DNA of 64,000 nucleotides from Niveibacterium terrae (GTDB lineage: Bacteria; Pseudomonadota; Gammaproteobacteria; Burkholderiales; Rhodocyclaceae), in contig NZ_CP172404.1 in the NCBI RefSeq assembly GCF_048213115.1, positions 3,162,001 to 3,226,000 of the forward strand, written 5' to 3'. The notes beneath the pieces are model-generated. The model was not told the DNA's origin and searched no databases. It saw nothing but the letters and a program-made list of their open reading frames with translations. A program made the translations under genes and the position numbers. Positions 52,964 to 60,563 of the stretch are shown here, one piece after another. Within the stretch, counting starts at the first letter, position 1. Each line of letters begins with the position of its first letter.

Positions 52964-53251
52964 CTAGACCGCATTCTTGCACACCCAGGCCCCCAACAGA
53001 ACCAGCCCGAGAACCACCTGAGCCCACACCGCCAGGCGAGTAAGCTTGCGCAGCCTCACGCCAAGCGAAGAGCGTGAGCAAAGCGCCCCCCCGATGGCCA
53101 GGACAGGGAAGAACGCTAGCCCCCAGGCGAACCAGGCGACACCGACGCCCATGCACCCGAAGCTCTCGCAGCGGAGCCGCCAGATAAAGACTGCGCTGAG
53201 GGCGAGCGCCAGAACTGCGATGACGTGGAAGACGGCGAAAAATTTGCTCAC
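52964..53251 (-). CDS. Small membrane protein, unknown
   Basis: A 95-residue protein with three predicted helices (FFAVFHVIAVLALALSAVFI, VGVAWFAWGLAFFPVLAIGG, LAVWAQVVLGLVLLGAWVC). GTG at 53251 has GGAG eight bases upstream and removes a non-hydrophobic N-terminal extension. Function not recognised. It may be co-transcribed with the lipoprotein 72 bases downstream. Confidence 0.6.
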   Translation of the reverse strand: MSKFFAVFHVIAVLALALSAVFIWRLRCESFGCMGVGVAWFAWGLAFFPVLAIGGALCSRSSLGVRLRKLTRLAVWAQVVLGLVLLGAWVCKNAV

Positions 53252-53465
53252 GGAATGCGCTCCGCCACAGTGAAGCCGTTCAGCTTGAACCTTGCCTGAG
53301 CAGCGGGCTGGCACGCTAGCTCCCCGGGGAACACCAGCCTCGCCCCCCTTCGCAAACTATATATACGATACGCAAGTTGGCGCGCTTCGCCGGGGATATC
53401 GGCGAGCGGCCCCTTGTCGCTGAGTCCACCAACCCCTTCAGGCATCCTTCCGCGAAGAGACTGCG

Positions 53466-54215
53466 ATGCACCTGCTTGAACGAGCCTCCTGCGCGCTCGC
53501 GTTGCTGATCGCGACCGCTCTGCCGTTGGCCACGCGAGCGGAGGAAGCGCTCACCTTTGCCGCCTCGGACGACTGGCTGCCCTACAGCTCGGCCCAGGCG
53601 CCGGAGGGCGGTCTGCTGGTCAAGATCAGCAGGGCGGCGTTGCGGGCCGCCGGGCGCGACTCGCACTACGTCTTCCCGCCGTGGAACCGCGCCATCGAGG
53701 AGGCCCGCGCCGGCGCAGTGACCGGGATTGTCGGCGCCTGGCATTCGGCGGAAAGGGAGAAGGACTTCCTCTACTCCGCGCCGATCATCAAGAACGATAT
53801 CGTCTTCTTCGCCTTTGCCGACCGCCCGATCCGCTATCAAAAACTCGCCGACCTGCAGCCTTACCGCATCGGCGCGGTGCGCGGCAACAGCTTTATCCGC
53901 ACCCTGCAGCAAGCACATTTACGCCTCGATCTGGCGACCAGCCAGGACGAGAATCTGAGGAAATTCATCAACAGGCGCTTCGACATTCTCGTCGACGAGA
54001 GGCGGGCCACCGAACTGGCTATCCGCACCCGCTTCCCCGGTCTCGAGAATCAAATCGTGGCGCTGCAACCGCCGCTCGAAACCAATTACCTGTACCTGAT
54101 CGTCTCGAAAAGGGCGAACCATGCCGAGCAGATCGTCACCGACTTCAACAAAGGCCTCGCGACCATCGAGAAGGATGGCACCCTCAAGAAAATCTACCGG
54201 GAAAGCGGATTCTGA
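53466..54215 (+). CDS. Periplasmic solute-binding protein, family 3
   Basis: A 249-residue exported protein with signal peptide MHLLERASCALALLIATALP and a type 3 binding fold (LTFAASDDWLPYSSAQAPEG, PPWNRAIEEARAGAVTGIVG, YSAPIIKNDIVFFAFADRPI, FNKGLATIEKDGTLKKIYRE). No permease or ATPase gene is adjacent, so it is an orphan that may serve a distant transporter or sense a ligand. Confidence 0.85.
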   Translation: MHLLERASCALALLIATALPLATRAEEALTFAASDDWLPYSSAQAPEGGLLVKISRAALRAAGRDSHYVFPPWNRAIEEARAGAVTGIVGAWHSAEREKDFLYSAPIIKNDIVFFAFADRPIRYQKLADLQPYRIGAVRGNSFIRTLQQAHLRLDLATSQDENLRKFINRRFDILVDERRATELAIRTRFPGLENQIVALQPPLETNYLYLIVSKRANHAEQIVTDFNKGLATIEKDGTLKKIYRESGF

Positions 54216-54263
54216 AGGCCCAGGGATTCTGCCCCGAAATCGACCATTCCGGCCTGCAGCAAT

Positions 54264-55571
54264 TCACTCGATGTAAAGGCGATTCATCTTGCTCAGCGCT
54301 TCGGAATATTCGGCAGAACGGACCCTGTCGCCAAACCCGGAGGAAGTGCTTCCCAACCCTAGAAGCGATTCCCAATTCGAATACCTGTTGGGGACTTTTG
54401 AGGCTTCTTGCGGGTTGGTTTTGATTTGGGCGATGTATAGATCGACCACGAGAGACGTCGCGCCGCGTCGAAAAGCTCCCGCCCCCCGCAGCAGATTCCT
54501 CACTTTTCTGGGGAAAAATCTCTGCACAGGATAACGCCGGGCGTCTTCAGCATCCAGCCCCCGCTGGAACTGCTCCTCCGCATCTCTGTAGCGATCCAGC
54601 GCAATGTCTGCCCAGCCGGCCAGCTGATACCATTCGGCACGCGCGGTCGAAGCGGGTCCGCCGTTCTGTTTCGCCAGCAGCAAAGCCTCCTGATTGCGCT
54701 CGATCTCGAAGAGATACCATCCGTAGTTGAGCAGCGCGGATTCACGCAGATTGGGAGCGCCATACTCTCCAGGCGGCTCTGCGGTCGAAGCCTCCGCCCT
54801 GGCAATCGCCACGTATTCCTTCATCACAGCCGCGGCGTCGGCCGTTTTCCCAGACTGAAAATACGCTTTTGCCGCCGTGGCGCAGCTTGCCAGCCTGAAT
54901 GCCAATTCGAGGTCATGGCGTTGCGTGCAGACCCGATGCAGGATTTCGAAAGCAGGCAGATCTCTACCGATCCGTGCAGGATACTTAGCCTTGACCATGA
55001 AGTCCGCCACGGCCTCCAGCGCGTTCAGTGACGCCAAATCGGCCTCTTCAACTGACCGAGCCCCACCTTTTTGGGTCAGTTCGTCAGCGGAAGCAGCCAG
55101 GGCACTGAGCTGCTCTTCTGATGTTGCATTCACCCCAAAGGGCGACATCGCCGCGTCGTATGCCGCGTAAGCGCGCCGAATGATTTTTGCGGGATGGTCC
55201 TGCGGGAACTGGGCAAGAATCTTCTCTTCTTGCTGATGAATCCAGTCGAGATGATCAGAATCAAATTGACCCCGTTCAGTCTGGATCGCACTGACATGAG
55301 CCTCAAGCATTTCCCACTTTTTGTCGGGATCGGCCTCTTTCGCAAAGCGTGCAACAAAATCACTGTCCTGCTTCTCCAAATCCCTTGCTCCTGCGCCCCC
55401 CTGCTGCGGTGCAACTTTTCCCTGAGCGCCGTGCGGGTCGCTCTTCGTCGAAGACTGATTTTGCCGCTCAAAGCAGCCTCCCGTCAGCATCATCGCGCAA
55501 AAAATCGCCAGCAACGAGAATCCTCTCAGAACCGCCCGCCCCCGGTGTAGGCGCGAAAGGAGAACAGTCAT
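54264..55571 (-). CDS. Large lipoprotein with helical repeats, unknown
   Basis: A 435-residue predicted lipoprotein with signal LLAIFCAMMLTGGC, lipobox Cys near residue 33. The body is helical with TPR-like stretches (LRESALLNYGWYLFEIERNQ, AGWADIALDRYRDAEEQFQR). An ATG two codons earlier (55577) is possible. The family is not recognised. It is convergent with the binding protein gene. Confidence 0.65.
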   Translation of the reverse strand: MTVLLSRLHRGRAVLRGFSLLAIFCAMMLTGGCFERQNQSSTKSDPHGAQGKVAPQQGGAGARDLEKQDSDFVARFAKEADPDKKWEMLEAHVSAIQTERGQFDSDHLDWIHQQEEKILAQFPQDHPAKIIRRAYAAYDAAMSPFGVNATSEEQLSALAASADELTQKGGARSVEEADLASLNALEAVADFMVKAKYPARIGRDLPAFEILHRVCTQRHDLELAFRLASCATAAKAYFQSGKTADAAAVMKEYVAIARAEASTAEPPGEYGAPNLRESALLNYGWYLFEIERNQEALLLAKQNGGPASTARAEWYQLAGWADIALDRYRDAEEQFQRGLDAEDARRYPVQRFFPRKVRNLLRGAGAFRRGATSLVVDLYIAQIKTNPQEASKVPNRYSNWESLLGLGSTSSGFGDRVRSAEYSEALSKMNRLYIE

Positions 55572-55584
55572 ACGCATAGAATCC

Positions 55585-55673
55585 CGATCATTTTATTGCC
55601 ATTCCCATAGCCATAAACAGGTCTTGAATTGCATCAAAGCCACACAAAATGATCGAATGCAAAACCTGACCCC
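55585..55673 (+). repeat. Repeat unit R1 with inverted partners
   Basis: AAAATGATCG (55646-55655) is followed by AATGCAAAACCTGACCCC (55656-55673). The inverse CGATCATTTT stands at 55585-55594 and CAGGTCTTGAATTGCAT at 55618-55634, so the whole region folds as a long imperfect inverted repeat. Other copies are at 56094, 56162 and 57903. Confidence 0.7.
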
Positions 55674-55686
55674 TTGAGTTAGATCT

Positions 55687-56082
55687 CTATTGATATTCAA
55701 TCTGCACGGCATCAGAAACGTGGTCTTTCCTATATACGCGCGCAGAAGAAGTTCCAGCCACAGTCACTTGGTTATCACCCAACCACTTGACCTTCAGGCC
55801 TGACGCCCCATCAACAACGACAAATGCCCTGTACTTTTCGCCGTCGTGAGCCACCCCCACCGGCTGAATGTTTGCTTGTATTGAATCTGGGGAGGTGGCA
55901 CCGCACTCGCGTCTAAACACGAACAGCGCATGTCGTCCCGCAGGCGAGTCCACCCTATTCAAAACAATGTCTTTGCAACCCACCGCACTGGCGAACTCAT
56001 CAGCCCGCATGCTCGCCACCCAAACAACGGAAGCAAGCAATGCCAAAAAAATTGTAGCAACCACATATCGCTTACAAGGCAT
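55687..56082 (-). CDS. Small membrane-anchored exported protein, unknown
   Basis: A 131-residue protein with an N-terminal helix (YVVATIFLALLASVVWVASM) and a periplasmic part with two cysteines (SAVGCKDIVLNRVDS, FVFRRECGATSPDS) and a beta-rich end (VKWLGDNQVTVAGTS). The ATG at 56082 lies 12 bases downstream of repeat R2, with no strong ribosome-binding site. Function not recognised. It is bounded on both sides by copies of the same repeat. Confidence 0.6.
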   Translation of the reverse strand: MPCKRYVVATIFLALLASVVWVASMRADEFASAVGCKDIVLNRVDSPAGRHALFVFRRECGATSPDSIQANIQPVGVAHDGEKYRAFVVVDGASGLKVKWLGDNQVTVAGTSSARVYRKDHVSDAVQIEYQ

Positions 56083-56093
56083 CGTCAGTTTCA

Positions 56094-56130
56094 AAAATGA
56101 TCGAATGCAAGACCTGACCCCGGACTTTTC
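56094..56130 (+). repeat. Repeat unit R2a
   Basis: AAAATGATCGAATGCAAGAC followed by CTGACCCCGGACTTTTC. The first 28 bases match R1 at 27 positions. Confidence 0.75.
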
Positions 56131-56146
56131 GATAAGCCCCTCGGAA

Positions 56147-56192
56147 CAGGTTTTGTATTTGATGCAACGCAAGACCTGTCCCCGGACTTTTC
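56147..56192 (+). repeat. Repeat unit R2b
   Basis: CAGGTTTTG at 56147-56155 faces CAAGACCTG at 56170-56178, followed by TCCCCGGACTTTTCC. It shares the CAAGACCTG-CCCCGGACTTTTC core with R2a and forms a small imperfect hairpin. A further partial TCTGACCCC follows at 56203. Confidence 0.65.
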
Positions 56193-56227
56193 CAAGACGG
56201 TATCTGACCCCATTGCTTTTCTGCTAG

Positions 56228-56743
56228 CTAAATATCTTGATCAGCTCTTTTTTCGAGTCGCTTTCTATGAAGATCATTAATGAACATAACATTAGCAAAC
56301 ACAACCGACAAAACCGCATCGACCTGCATGGCAGATATTGCAGCAACCGCCGACAACGCAAGAGACTTTAGGACAAATGCGTTATTTACATAAAACCCCG
56401 TCTTGACGAGAGCGGTTTTTGCAGCCATTACTAGCAACGCCACCATCAAGACAACAGCCGATTGCAATACAGCCGCAACAATGCGTTCGAGTCGCTTAGT
56501 CTCTTCTCGCGTTTCCGAAAAATCCGCAATTTCTATTTTTTTTGGATCAACAATTCTATTTAGCGCATTCGGATACAAAAGAGCAATCCATATACCCATA
56601 ATCGTAAAAACCATTGAAGACACGCTTGACAGCAGACCAATATAATCCTTTAGATCTCCATAGTGATAATCAACCCCAAACAACCAAACCAATCCATAAG
56701 CACCGACAAAAATCACCAGGTAGATAAAAGCGCGGATTAGCAT
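56228..56743 (-). CDS. Four-helix membrane protein of a two-gene RexB-like unit
   Basis: A 171-residue inner-membrane protein. Helices: about 5-24 (AFIYLVIFVGAYGLVWLFG), 41-60 (SVSSMVFTIMGIWIALLY), 88-108 (IVAAVLQSAVVLMVALLVMA) and 122-155 with a possible break. The charged loop at 63-87 (VDPKKIEIADFSETREETKR) would face the cytoplasm. Its ATG shares a base with the stop of the 361-aa gene. Size and helix spacing recall lambda RexB, a membrane-depolarising phage-exclusion protein. The likeness is in layout, not shown homology. Confidence 0.7.
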   Translation of the reverse strand: MLIRAFIYLVIFVGAYGLVWLFGVDYHYGDLKDYIGLLSSVSSMVFTIMGIWIALLYPNALNRIVDPKKIEIADFSETREETKRLERIVAAVLQSAVVLMVALLVMAAKTALVKTGFYVNNAFVLKSLALSAVAAISAMQVDAVLSVVFANVMFINDLHRKRLEKRADQDI

Positions 56744-57828
56744 TACGCCCCCACAGCCTTTTCGAAAACCGAAGCGGAAGCATTGTTTGCTCTAGTTACC
56801 TCCGCGAGCAATTCGGTTCTTTTTGTCGCCAGCCTTGCGTGCAAGGCTTCGGCAGTAAATACCTTTTGGTCTTTTTGATCAATATTGATTGACGCTCGAA
56901 GTCTATATCTATCAACCCAAACCGTATTTCCCGCTTCCGTCTCAAACCCAATGTTATCCCACTCGCCGTGCCCCCTGTTTTCGCGAGCAAATTTTTCGAT
57001 TATTGTTTTTAGCTCTTGGGCTGTTGGCTTCACCTCTGCACGCACCTCAATCTGCCTAACTTTAGCTTTTGGTTTTGCCTTCAAATATGGCACAGAATCA
57101 AAAACCTTAACCCAAGCAGCACGATCATCTGGGTCGGTTTTGAGCTGAACAGTTTCTCTCCGTATTATGTGAGTTACTTTTGCCGCCAAATCAGTCATTT
57201 CCGCTGACGAAGTATTTAAACTGCATAGCTTTGTATCAAATCTATATGAAAATCGTGTTGGAGCATCCCCCGCACGCTCAGGAAAATAGATTCGCACAAA
57301 ACCACCTTGTGTGATTTCCTTGGTTTTTCCGGGATGCTTAACTCTGTTATTGATGCACCGAACAACCCAGTCTTGCATCATTTCCGAGTCGCACACAGAA
57401 TGATCAAACTTTATGGAAAGTATCAAATTCTTATCTGGGAGTATCCAGTAATAGCAAGGCCGCCCCCAAACAACCTTAGATCCTTTGTAATTATTAGTGT
57501 ATGCAACCACTTCGCCCCGCCCAGGGAGATCATCTTCTCTTGCCCCATAAAGAGTCCCAGCCGAATCGGAGTCAGACTTCCATAGAACCAGAAGAAACTC
57601 CCCTGTGGTTTCGCATTTATAAATATCACGACAGTAACATTTTGGAGAATTAATAGAAGAATCATTTGGATCCCATGGAATGGTATCAACAAGACCTCTA
57701 TCTTTAATCCACTCCATTATGGAATCAAATGTCTCAGACAGGTTAAGGCCGTGCGGATTCGTGTTGTTATACTTGTATAACCCACATGCCAAAACATTAA
57801 AATAGTTGATATGCCCGGTGATAATCAT
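56743..57828 (-). CDS. Soluble partner protein of the two-gene RexA-like unit
   Basis: A 361-residue protein without signal or membrane segments. Visible segments: LNLSETFDSIMEWIKDRGLV near the N-terminus, RPCYYWILPDKNLILSIKFD followed by HSVCDSEMMQDWVVRCI mid-protein, and QIEVRAEVKPTAQELKTIIE in the C-terminal third. Read beside lambda RexA from memory, similar element order appears (an N-terminal helix, a mid-protein strand-turn-strand then helix, a late strand-KPxxxxxxK-helix). This is a weak visual match. Codons are AT-rich, unlike the chromosome. It directly precedes and overlaps the membrane gene. Confidence 0.65.
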   Translation of the reverse strand: MIITGHINYFNVLACGLYKYNNTNPHGLNLSETFDSIMEWIKDRGLVDTIPWDPNDSSINSPKCYCRDIYKCETTGEFLLVLWKSDSDSAGTLYGAREDDLPGRGEVVAYTNNYKGSKVVWGRPCYYWILPDKNLILSIKFDHSVCDSEMMQDWVVRCINNRVKHPGKTKEITQGGFVRIYFPERAGDAPTRFSYRFDTKLCSLNTSSAEMTDLAAKVTHIIRRETVQLKTDPDDRAAWVKVFDSVPYLKAKPKAKVRQIEVRAEVKPTAQELKTIIEKFARENRGHGEWDNIGFETEAGNTVWVDRYRLRASINIDQKDQKVFTAEALHARLATKRTELLAEVTRANNASASVFEKAVGA

Positions 57829-57902
57829 TAGAAGCCCATAGAACTGTCCAGCAGGTTTCGATTTGAGTACATCGCAAAATGCTGAGGACGGGAAAGCCGC
57901 GA

Positions 57903-57942
57903 GTCAGGTCCAGAATCTGATCATTTTTATGCAATGCAAGAC
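57903..57942 (-). repeat. Repeat unit R3, inverted relative to R2
   Basis: GTCAGGTCCAGAATCTGATC followed by ATTTTT is the reverse complement of R2a with changes confined to the middle. With R2a it flanks the two-gene unit as inverted repeats. A direct AATGCAAGAC follows at 57933-57942. Confidence 0.65.
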
Positions 57943-57955
57943 ACAATGATCCGCT

Positions 57956-58510
57956 CTATCGTTTTGTAAGTCTCGACACCTCTTCTATCGAAAGAGGCGG
58001 ATTTGATGTATGAGCCACTCTGTGACAAGTTGGACAGAGACAAACAAGATCATTTACCGACGTGATCCGCCTCCCTCCTTCGGACAGTGGAACCAAGTGA
58101 TGGCACTCAACGACGCTCCTTCCGTTTACACGCAAAGAAAAGCCACAAGCTTTGCACGCAAAGCCATCCCTTTCCTTGCATAGCAAGACAATTTCCGCCC
58201 TGCGGTAGTGCGCCAAAAATTTCCGCTCTTTTGCGTAACCTTCAATAGCAACTTCCGCGTCCGGGTTTTGCTGTGACTCAACCTTGATTCCTCCATACTT
58301 GTAGGAATCACTATGACTTAAAAAGCACTCTGGATTTCTATTGACATGCTCAAAGTGAGCGTGTGTATGCCCCCCGCCGGAGTGGGCCTTCACTCTCTCA
58401 CCACATTGAATGCATTGAAACAGAGGCGATTCTTCCCTATCTCTTATTTCAATGGCTTCTTCGATATCAATTTCAGAGTCATTCCAGAAACAAGTAATAG
58501 ATGTAGGCAT
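57956..58510 (-). CDS. HNH endonuclease-like protein with N-terminal zinc finger
   Basis: A 184-residue protein. An N-terminal CoiA-like zinc finger (CIQCGERVKAHSGGGHTHAH then FEHVNRNPECF) is at about 30-60. The C-terminal HNH nuclease has CKACGFSLRVNGRSVVECHH, LVPLSEGGRR and LCPTCHRVAHT, so the metal-binding Cys pairs and catalytic His are present. Similar proteins include McrA-type restriction nucleases. The gene is AT-rich and lies upstream of the two-gene unit on the same strand. Confidence 0.85.
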   Translation of the reverse strand: MPTSITCFWNDSEIDIEEAIEIRDREESPLFQCIQCGERVKAHSGGGHTHAHFEHVNRNPECFLSHSDSYKYGGIKVESQQNPDAEVAIEGYAKERKFLAHYRRAEIVLLCKERDGFACKACGFSLRVNGRSVVECHHLVPLSEGGRRITSVNDLVCLCPTCHRVAHTSNPPLSIEEVSRLTKR

Positions 58511-58760
58511 GATAAGAAAACTCAAATTTTTAACATTGAAGCAACATAGGACAGAAGAAAATCCGCAACACCAGGTCTTGCTTCCCACAATTTCTCTACA
58601 TTTTTAGGCTTTCCTTCAGGATTACAGCGCCCTACGCGCGCAGTGAGAGCCGCCCCCCTTGCTCGCAATCTACACCCAGGGTACTTCGTGTTACAAGGTG
58701 TAACGCCTTGTCTTAACGACAAAAAAGCCGACTCAACGTCGGCTTTTTGCTGCACTCCGC
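58511..58760. other. Region upstream of the HNH gene, with small possible ORF and terminator
   Basis: A minus-strand open frame ends at 58522, 11 bases before the HNH ATG, and reads NPEGKPKNVEKLWEARPGVA and DFLLSYVASMLKI. It has no convincing start and the frame continues through a terminator. It contains CAGGTCTTGC (58572-58581), matching the repeat core in inverse. Mutually exclusive stems GTTAC/GTAAC and CAAGG/CCTTG occur at 58690-58710. Confidence 0.3.
58721..58748. terminator. Bidirectional terminator, duplicate of the efflux-gene terminator
   Basis: A6-GCCGAC and GTCGGC-T5 pair around TCAAC. It stands just after the decayed copy of the cation-efflux 3' end, and matches the terminator at 59559 except in the loop. 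Confidence 0.8.
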
Positions 58761-58880
58761 TCACCCGACGAAATCCTCGTCGGGCTCTCCGTAGGGATCG
58801 GCGTGGACCAGCACGATGAGGGCCGCGATCGGGTCGAGTATCGGCAAGCCCGAACAGACCCCGCGCCGCCCCACCACCGT
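58761..58880 (-). pseudogene. Decayed duplicate of cation-efflux gene 3' end
   Basis: On the minus strand it reads GLPILDPIAALI, then VLVHADPYGEPDEDFVG and a stop. The intact gene at 59604-60530 has the same two segments 100 residues apart, so the copy has lost the part between. The last 55 bases and the following terminator match the intact gene at most positions. It has no start and is not functional. Confidence 0.85.
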
Positions 58881-58908
58881 CAGCCGGGCAATCCCAGAAC
58901 AGGAATGA

Positions 58909-59331
58909 TCAAGAGCAAGGCACGGCCCCTGGGGGTAAGCAGGCGATGCCGTGCGTTTCGAGCCATCCCCAGGCTTGTTCGGGGGTACTGACGGTAATAA
59001 TGGGTACGGAAATATCGTCAAAAACGTGTTGGCGCTCGGTGACGCGCGCCAGGAACATGGCACTGTGAATGCGGATGATAGCCTTGGCGCCGTGCGCGAC
59101 GTTCCACATCAGCAGCTCGTGCGAAGCGGCAAAGCCATCGCGCGTGCCCCCTTGCCATTCGCGCAGATCCATCACATGCGCCCAGTGCGTCGGTTGGCCA
59201 GCATCAAGCCAAGCTTGGCGGATGCCCGCCGCCATGGCCAGCACACCTTCGCGATTAAAGCTGTCGCGCAGGGTGACCAAGCAGACTTGTGCAAACCATT
59301 GCACTGAAAATTCACCATGAGCGTTGAGCAT
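58909..59331 (-). CDS. STAS/SEC14-like unknown protein
   Basis: A 140-residue soluble protein: MLNAHGEFSVQWFAQVCLVT, FNREGVLAMAAGIRQAWLDA, HWAHVMDLREWQGGTRDG and PEQAWGWLETHGI. The pattern (Gly-x-Phe strand, Phe-Asn helix, Asp-Leu-Arg-x-Trp) is seen in an unnamed STAS-like group. Function unknown. It sits between the decayed and the intact copies of the cation-efflux gene. Confidence 0.65.
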   Translation of the reverse strand: MLNAHGEFSVQWFAQVCLVTLRDSFNREGVLAMAAGIRQAWLDAGQPTHWAHVMDLREWQGGTRDGFAASHELLMWNVAHGAKAIIRIHSAMFLARVTERQHVFDDISVPIITVSTPEQAWGWLETHGIACLPPGAVPCS

Positions 59332-59603
59332 GTGACTCTTTGGAGCGCCGGGTTCCACTTAATATAGCTCCCCGCTCACGCAAGGATCTGCCAGACGATT
59401 GCAGTGCAGGCTGAACAGGATGGCGAGCAGTCGCATCAAGGCCATGCTGCGGGTGAAACGGCATAGAGGGCTAGGCGGGGGGATTCCCCGCGCCAGAGCT
59501 TCATGATGTTGCCCCCCCTCCTCGCGCCACAAGGCAAAACGTCCCGTCTTTTCGCCCCAAAAAAAGCCGACTGCAAAGTCGGCTTTCTCTTGCTCTACCC
59601 CGC
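59332..59603. other. Non-coding gap before the cation-efflux gene
   Basis: A 272-base stretch with no gene I can support, apart from the terminator at 59559-59585. A minus-strand open frame crosses it but continues from the wrong frame of the efflux gene and is rejected. Confidence 0.4.
59559..59585 (-). terminator. Terminator of the cation-efflux gene
   Basis: On the minus strand AGCCGACTT and its partner AGTCGGCT form a stem followed by T7, 20 bases after the stop. Confidence 0.85.
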
Positions 59604-60530
59604 TCACCCTACGAAATCCTCGTCCGGTTCTCCGTAGGGATCGGCGTGGACCAGCACGTCGAGGACGGGCAGATCCTTCTTGACGCGATTGCGGGCAGCG
59701 ACCGTGATCTCGTGGCCTTCGCTGACCGTGATCGCACCGTCGATCTCCAGATGCACGTCGACGATGATCAAGTCGCCCATCTTGCGCGTTTTCAGATCGT
59801 GCACGCCCTTGACGCCCGGCGTCGTCTGCAGGATCTCGCGGATCTGCTCGACCTGGCTCTCGTCGACGGCGCCGTCCATCAGGTCGTGCAAGGCGCTCCA
59901 GCCGAAGGTCCAGCCCATCCGGGAAACCATGACGCCGACCACCAGCGCCGCGATCGGGTCGAGGATCGGAAGCCCCAACAGGCTGCCACCGATGCCGACC
60001 GCGACGACCAGTGAGGACGCCGCGTCCGAGCGCGCATGCCACGCGTTCGCGACCAGCATGCTCGAGCGGACCCGCTCGGCGACCGCGAGCATGTAGCGGA
60101 AGAGCAGCTCCTTCGCGAGCAGCGCGGCGAGCGCGACCCACAGCGCCGCTACCTTGACCTTCACGATCAGGTGCGGGTCGTGCAGCTTGTTCACGGCCGA
60201 CCACAGCATGCCGACGCCGACCGCGAGCAGCAGCACGCCCAGCACCAGCGATGCGGCGGTCTCGTAGCGGTGATGGCCGTAGTGGTGATCGGCGTCCGCT
60301 TCCTTCTGGCTGTGGTGGTTTGCAAACAGCACGACGAAATCGGCGACGAGATCGGACAGCGAATGGATGCCGTCCGCGATCAGGCCTTGCGAATGGGACA
60401 GAATACCGGCAACAATCTGGGCGACGGTCAAACCGATATTGACCACGACGCTGACCAGAGTGCTGCGCCGCGCCGCCGCGTGTTTTTCAGGGGATTCGCC
60501 TCCGGCCGAAACCTCGATCTGATCGTTCAT
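59604..60530 (-). CDS. Cation diffusion facilitator transporter
   Basis: Exports divalent cations such as zinc, iron or manganese in exchange for protons. The 308-residue protein has six N-terminal helices with HSLSDLVADFVVLFANHHSQ (metal site Asp residues in helix 2), the His-rich DADHHYGHHRYET loop, and HARSDAASSLVVAVGI (second site in helix 5). The cytoplasmic domain has IIVDVHLEIDGAITVSEGHE and ends VLVHADPYGEPDEDFVG. AAGGA is five bases before the ATG at 60530. Metal specificity is not readable. Confidence 0.93.
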   Translation of the reverse strand: MNDQIEVSAGGESPEKHAAARRSTLVSVVVNIGLTVAQIVAGILSHSQGLIADGIHSLSDLVADFVVLFANHHSQKEADADHHYGHHRYETAASLVLGVLLLAVGVGMLWSAVNKLHDPHLIVKVKVAALWVALAALLAKELLFRYMLAVAERVRSSMLVANAWHARSDAASSLVVAVGIGGSLLGLPILDPIAALVVGVMVSRMGWTFGWSALHDLMDGAVDESQVEQIREILQTTPGVKGVHDLKTRKMGDLIIVDVHLEIDGAITVSEGHEITVAARNRVKKDLPVLDVLVHADPYGEPDEDFVG

Positions 60531-60549
60531 CAATTTCCTTGGCAAAGTG

Positions 60550-60563
60550 GGGGATATATCCCC
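60550..60563. promoter_or_regulatory. Perfect palindrome between efflux and deaminase genes
   Basis: GGGGATATATCCCC is a 14-base perfect palindrome in the 74-base divergent gap, 20 bases from one start and 42 from the other. It could bind a dimeric repressor controlling either gene; the ATATAT centre may also belong to a -10 region. Confidence 0.5.

Noticed and set aside
55585..57942. CRISPR array
   Set aside because: The repeats are few, unequally spaced by hundreds of bases, in both orientations and separated by genes; no cas genes.
55585..58590. Integron gene cassette array
   Set aside because: The repeats have inverted arms, but I cannot find the conserved attC core triplets or an integrase; genes and repeats do not alternate regularly.
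59359..59600. Minus-strand coding stretch in the gap beside the efflux gene
   Set aside because: It continues from a shadow frame of the efflux gene through its terminator and has no family resemblance I can name.
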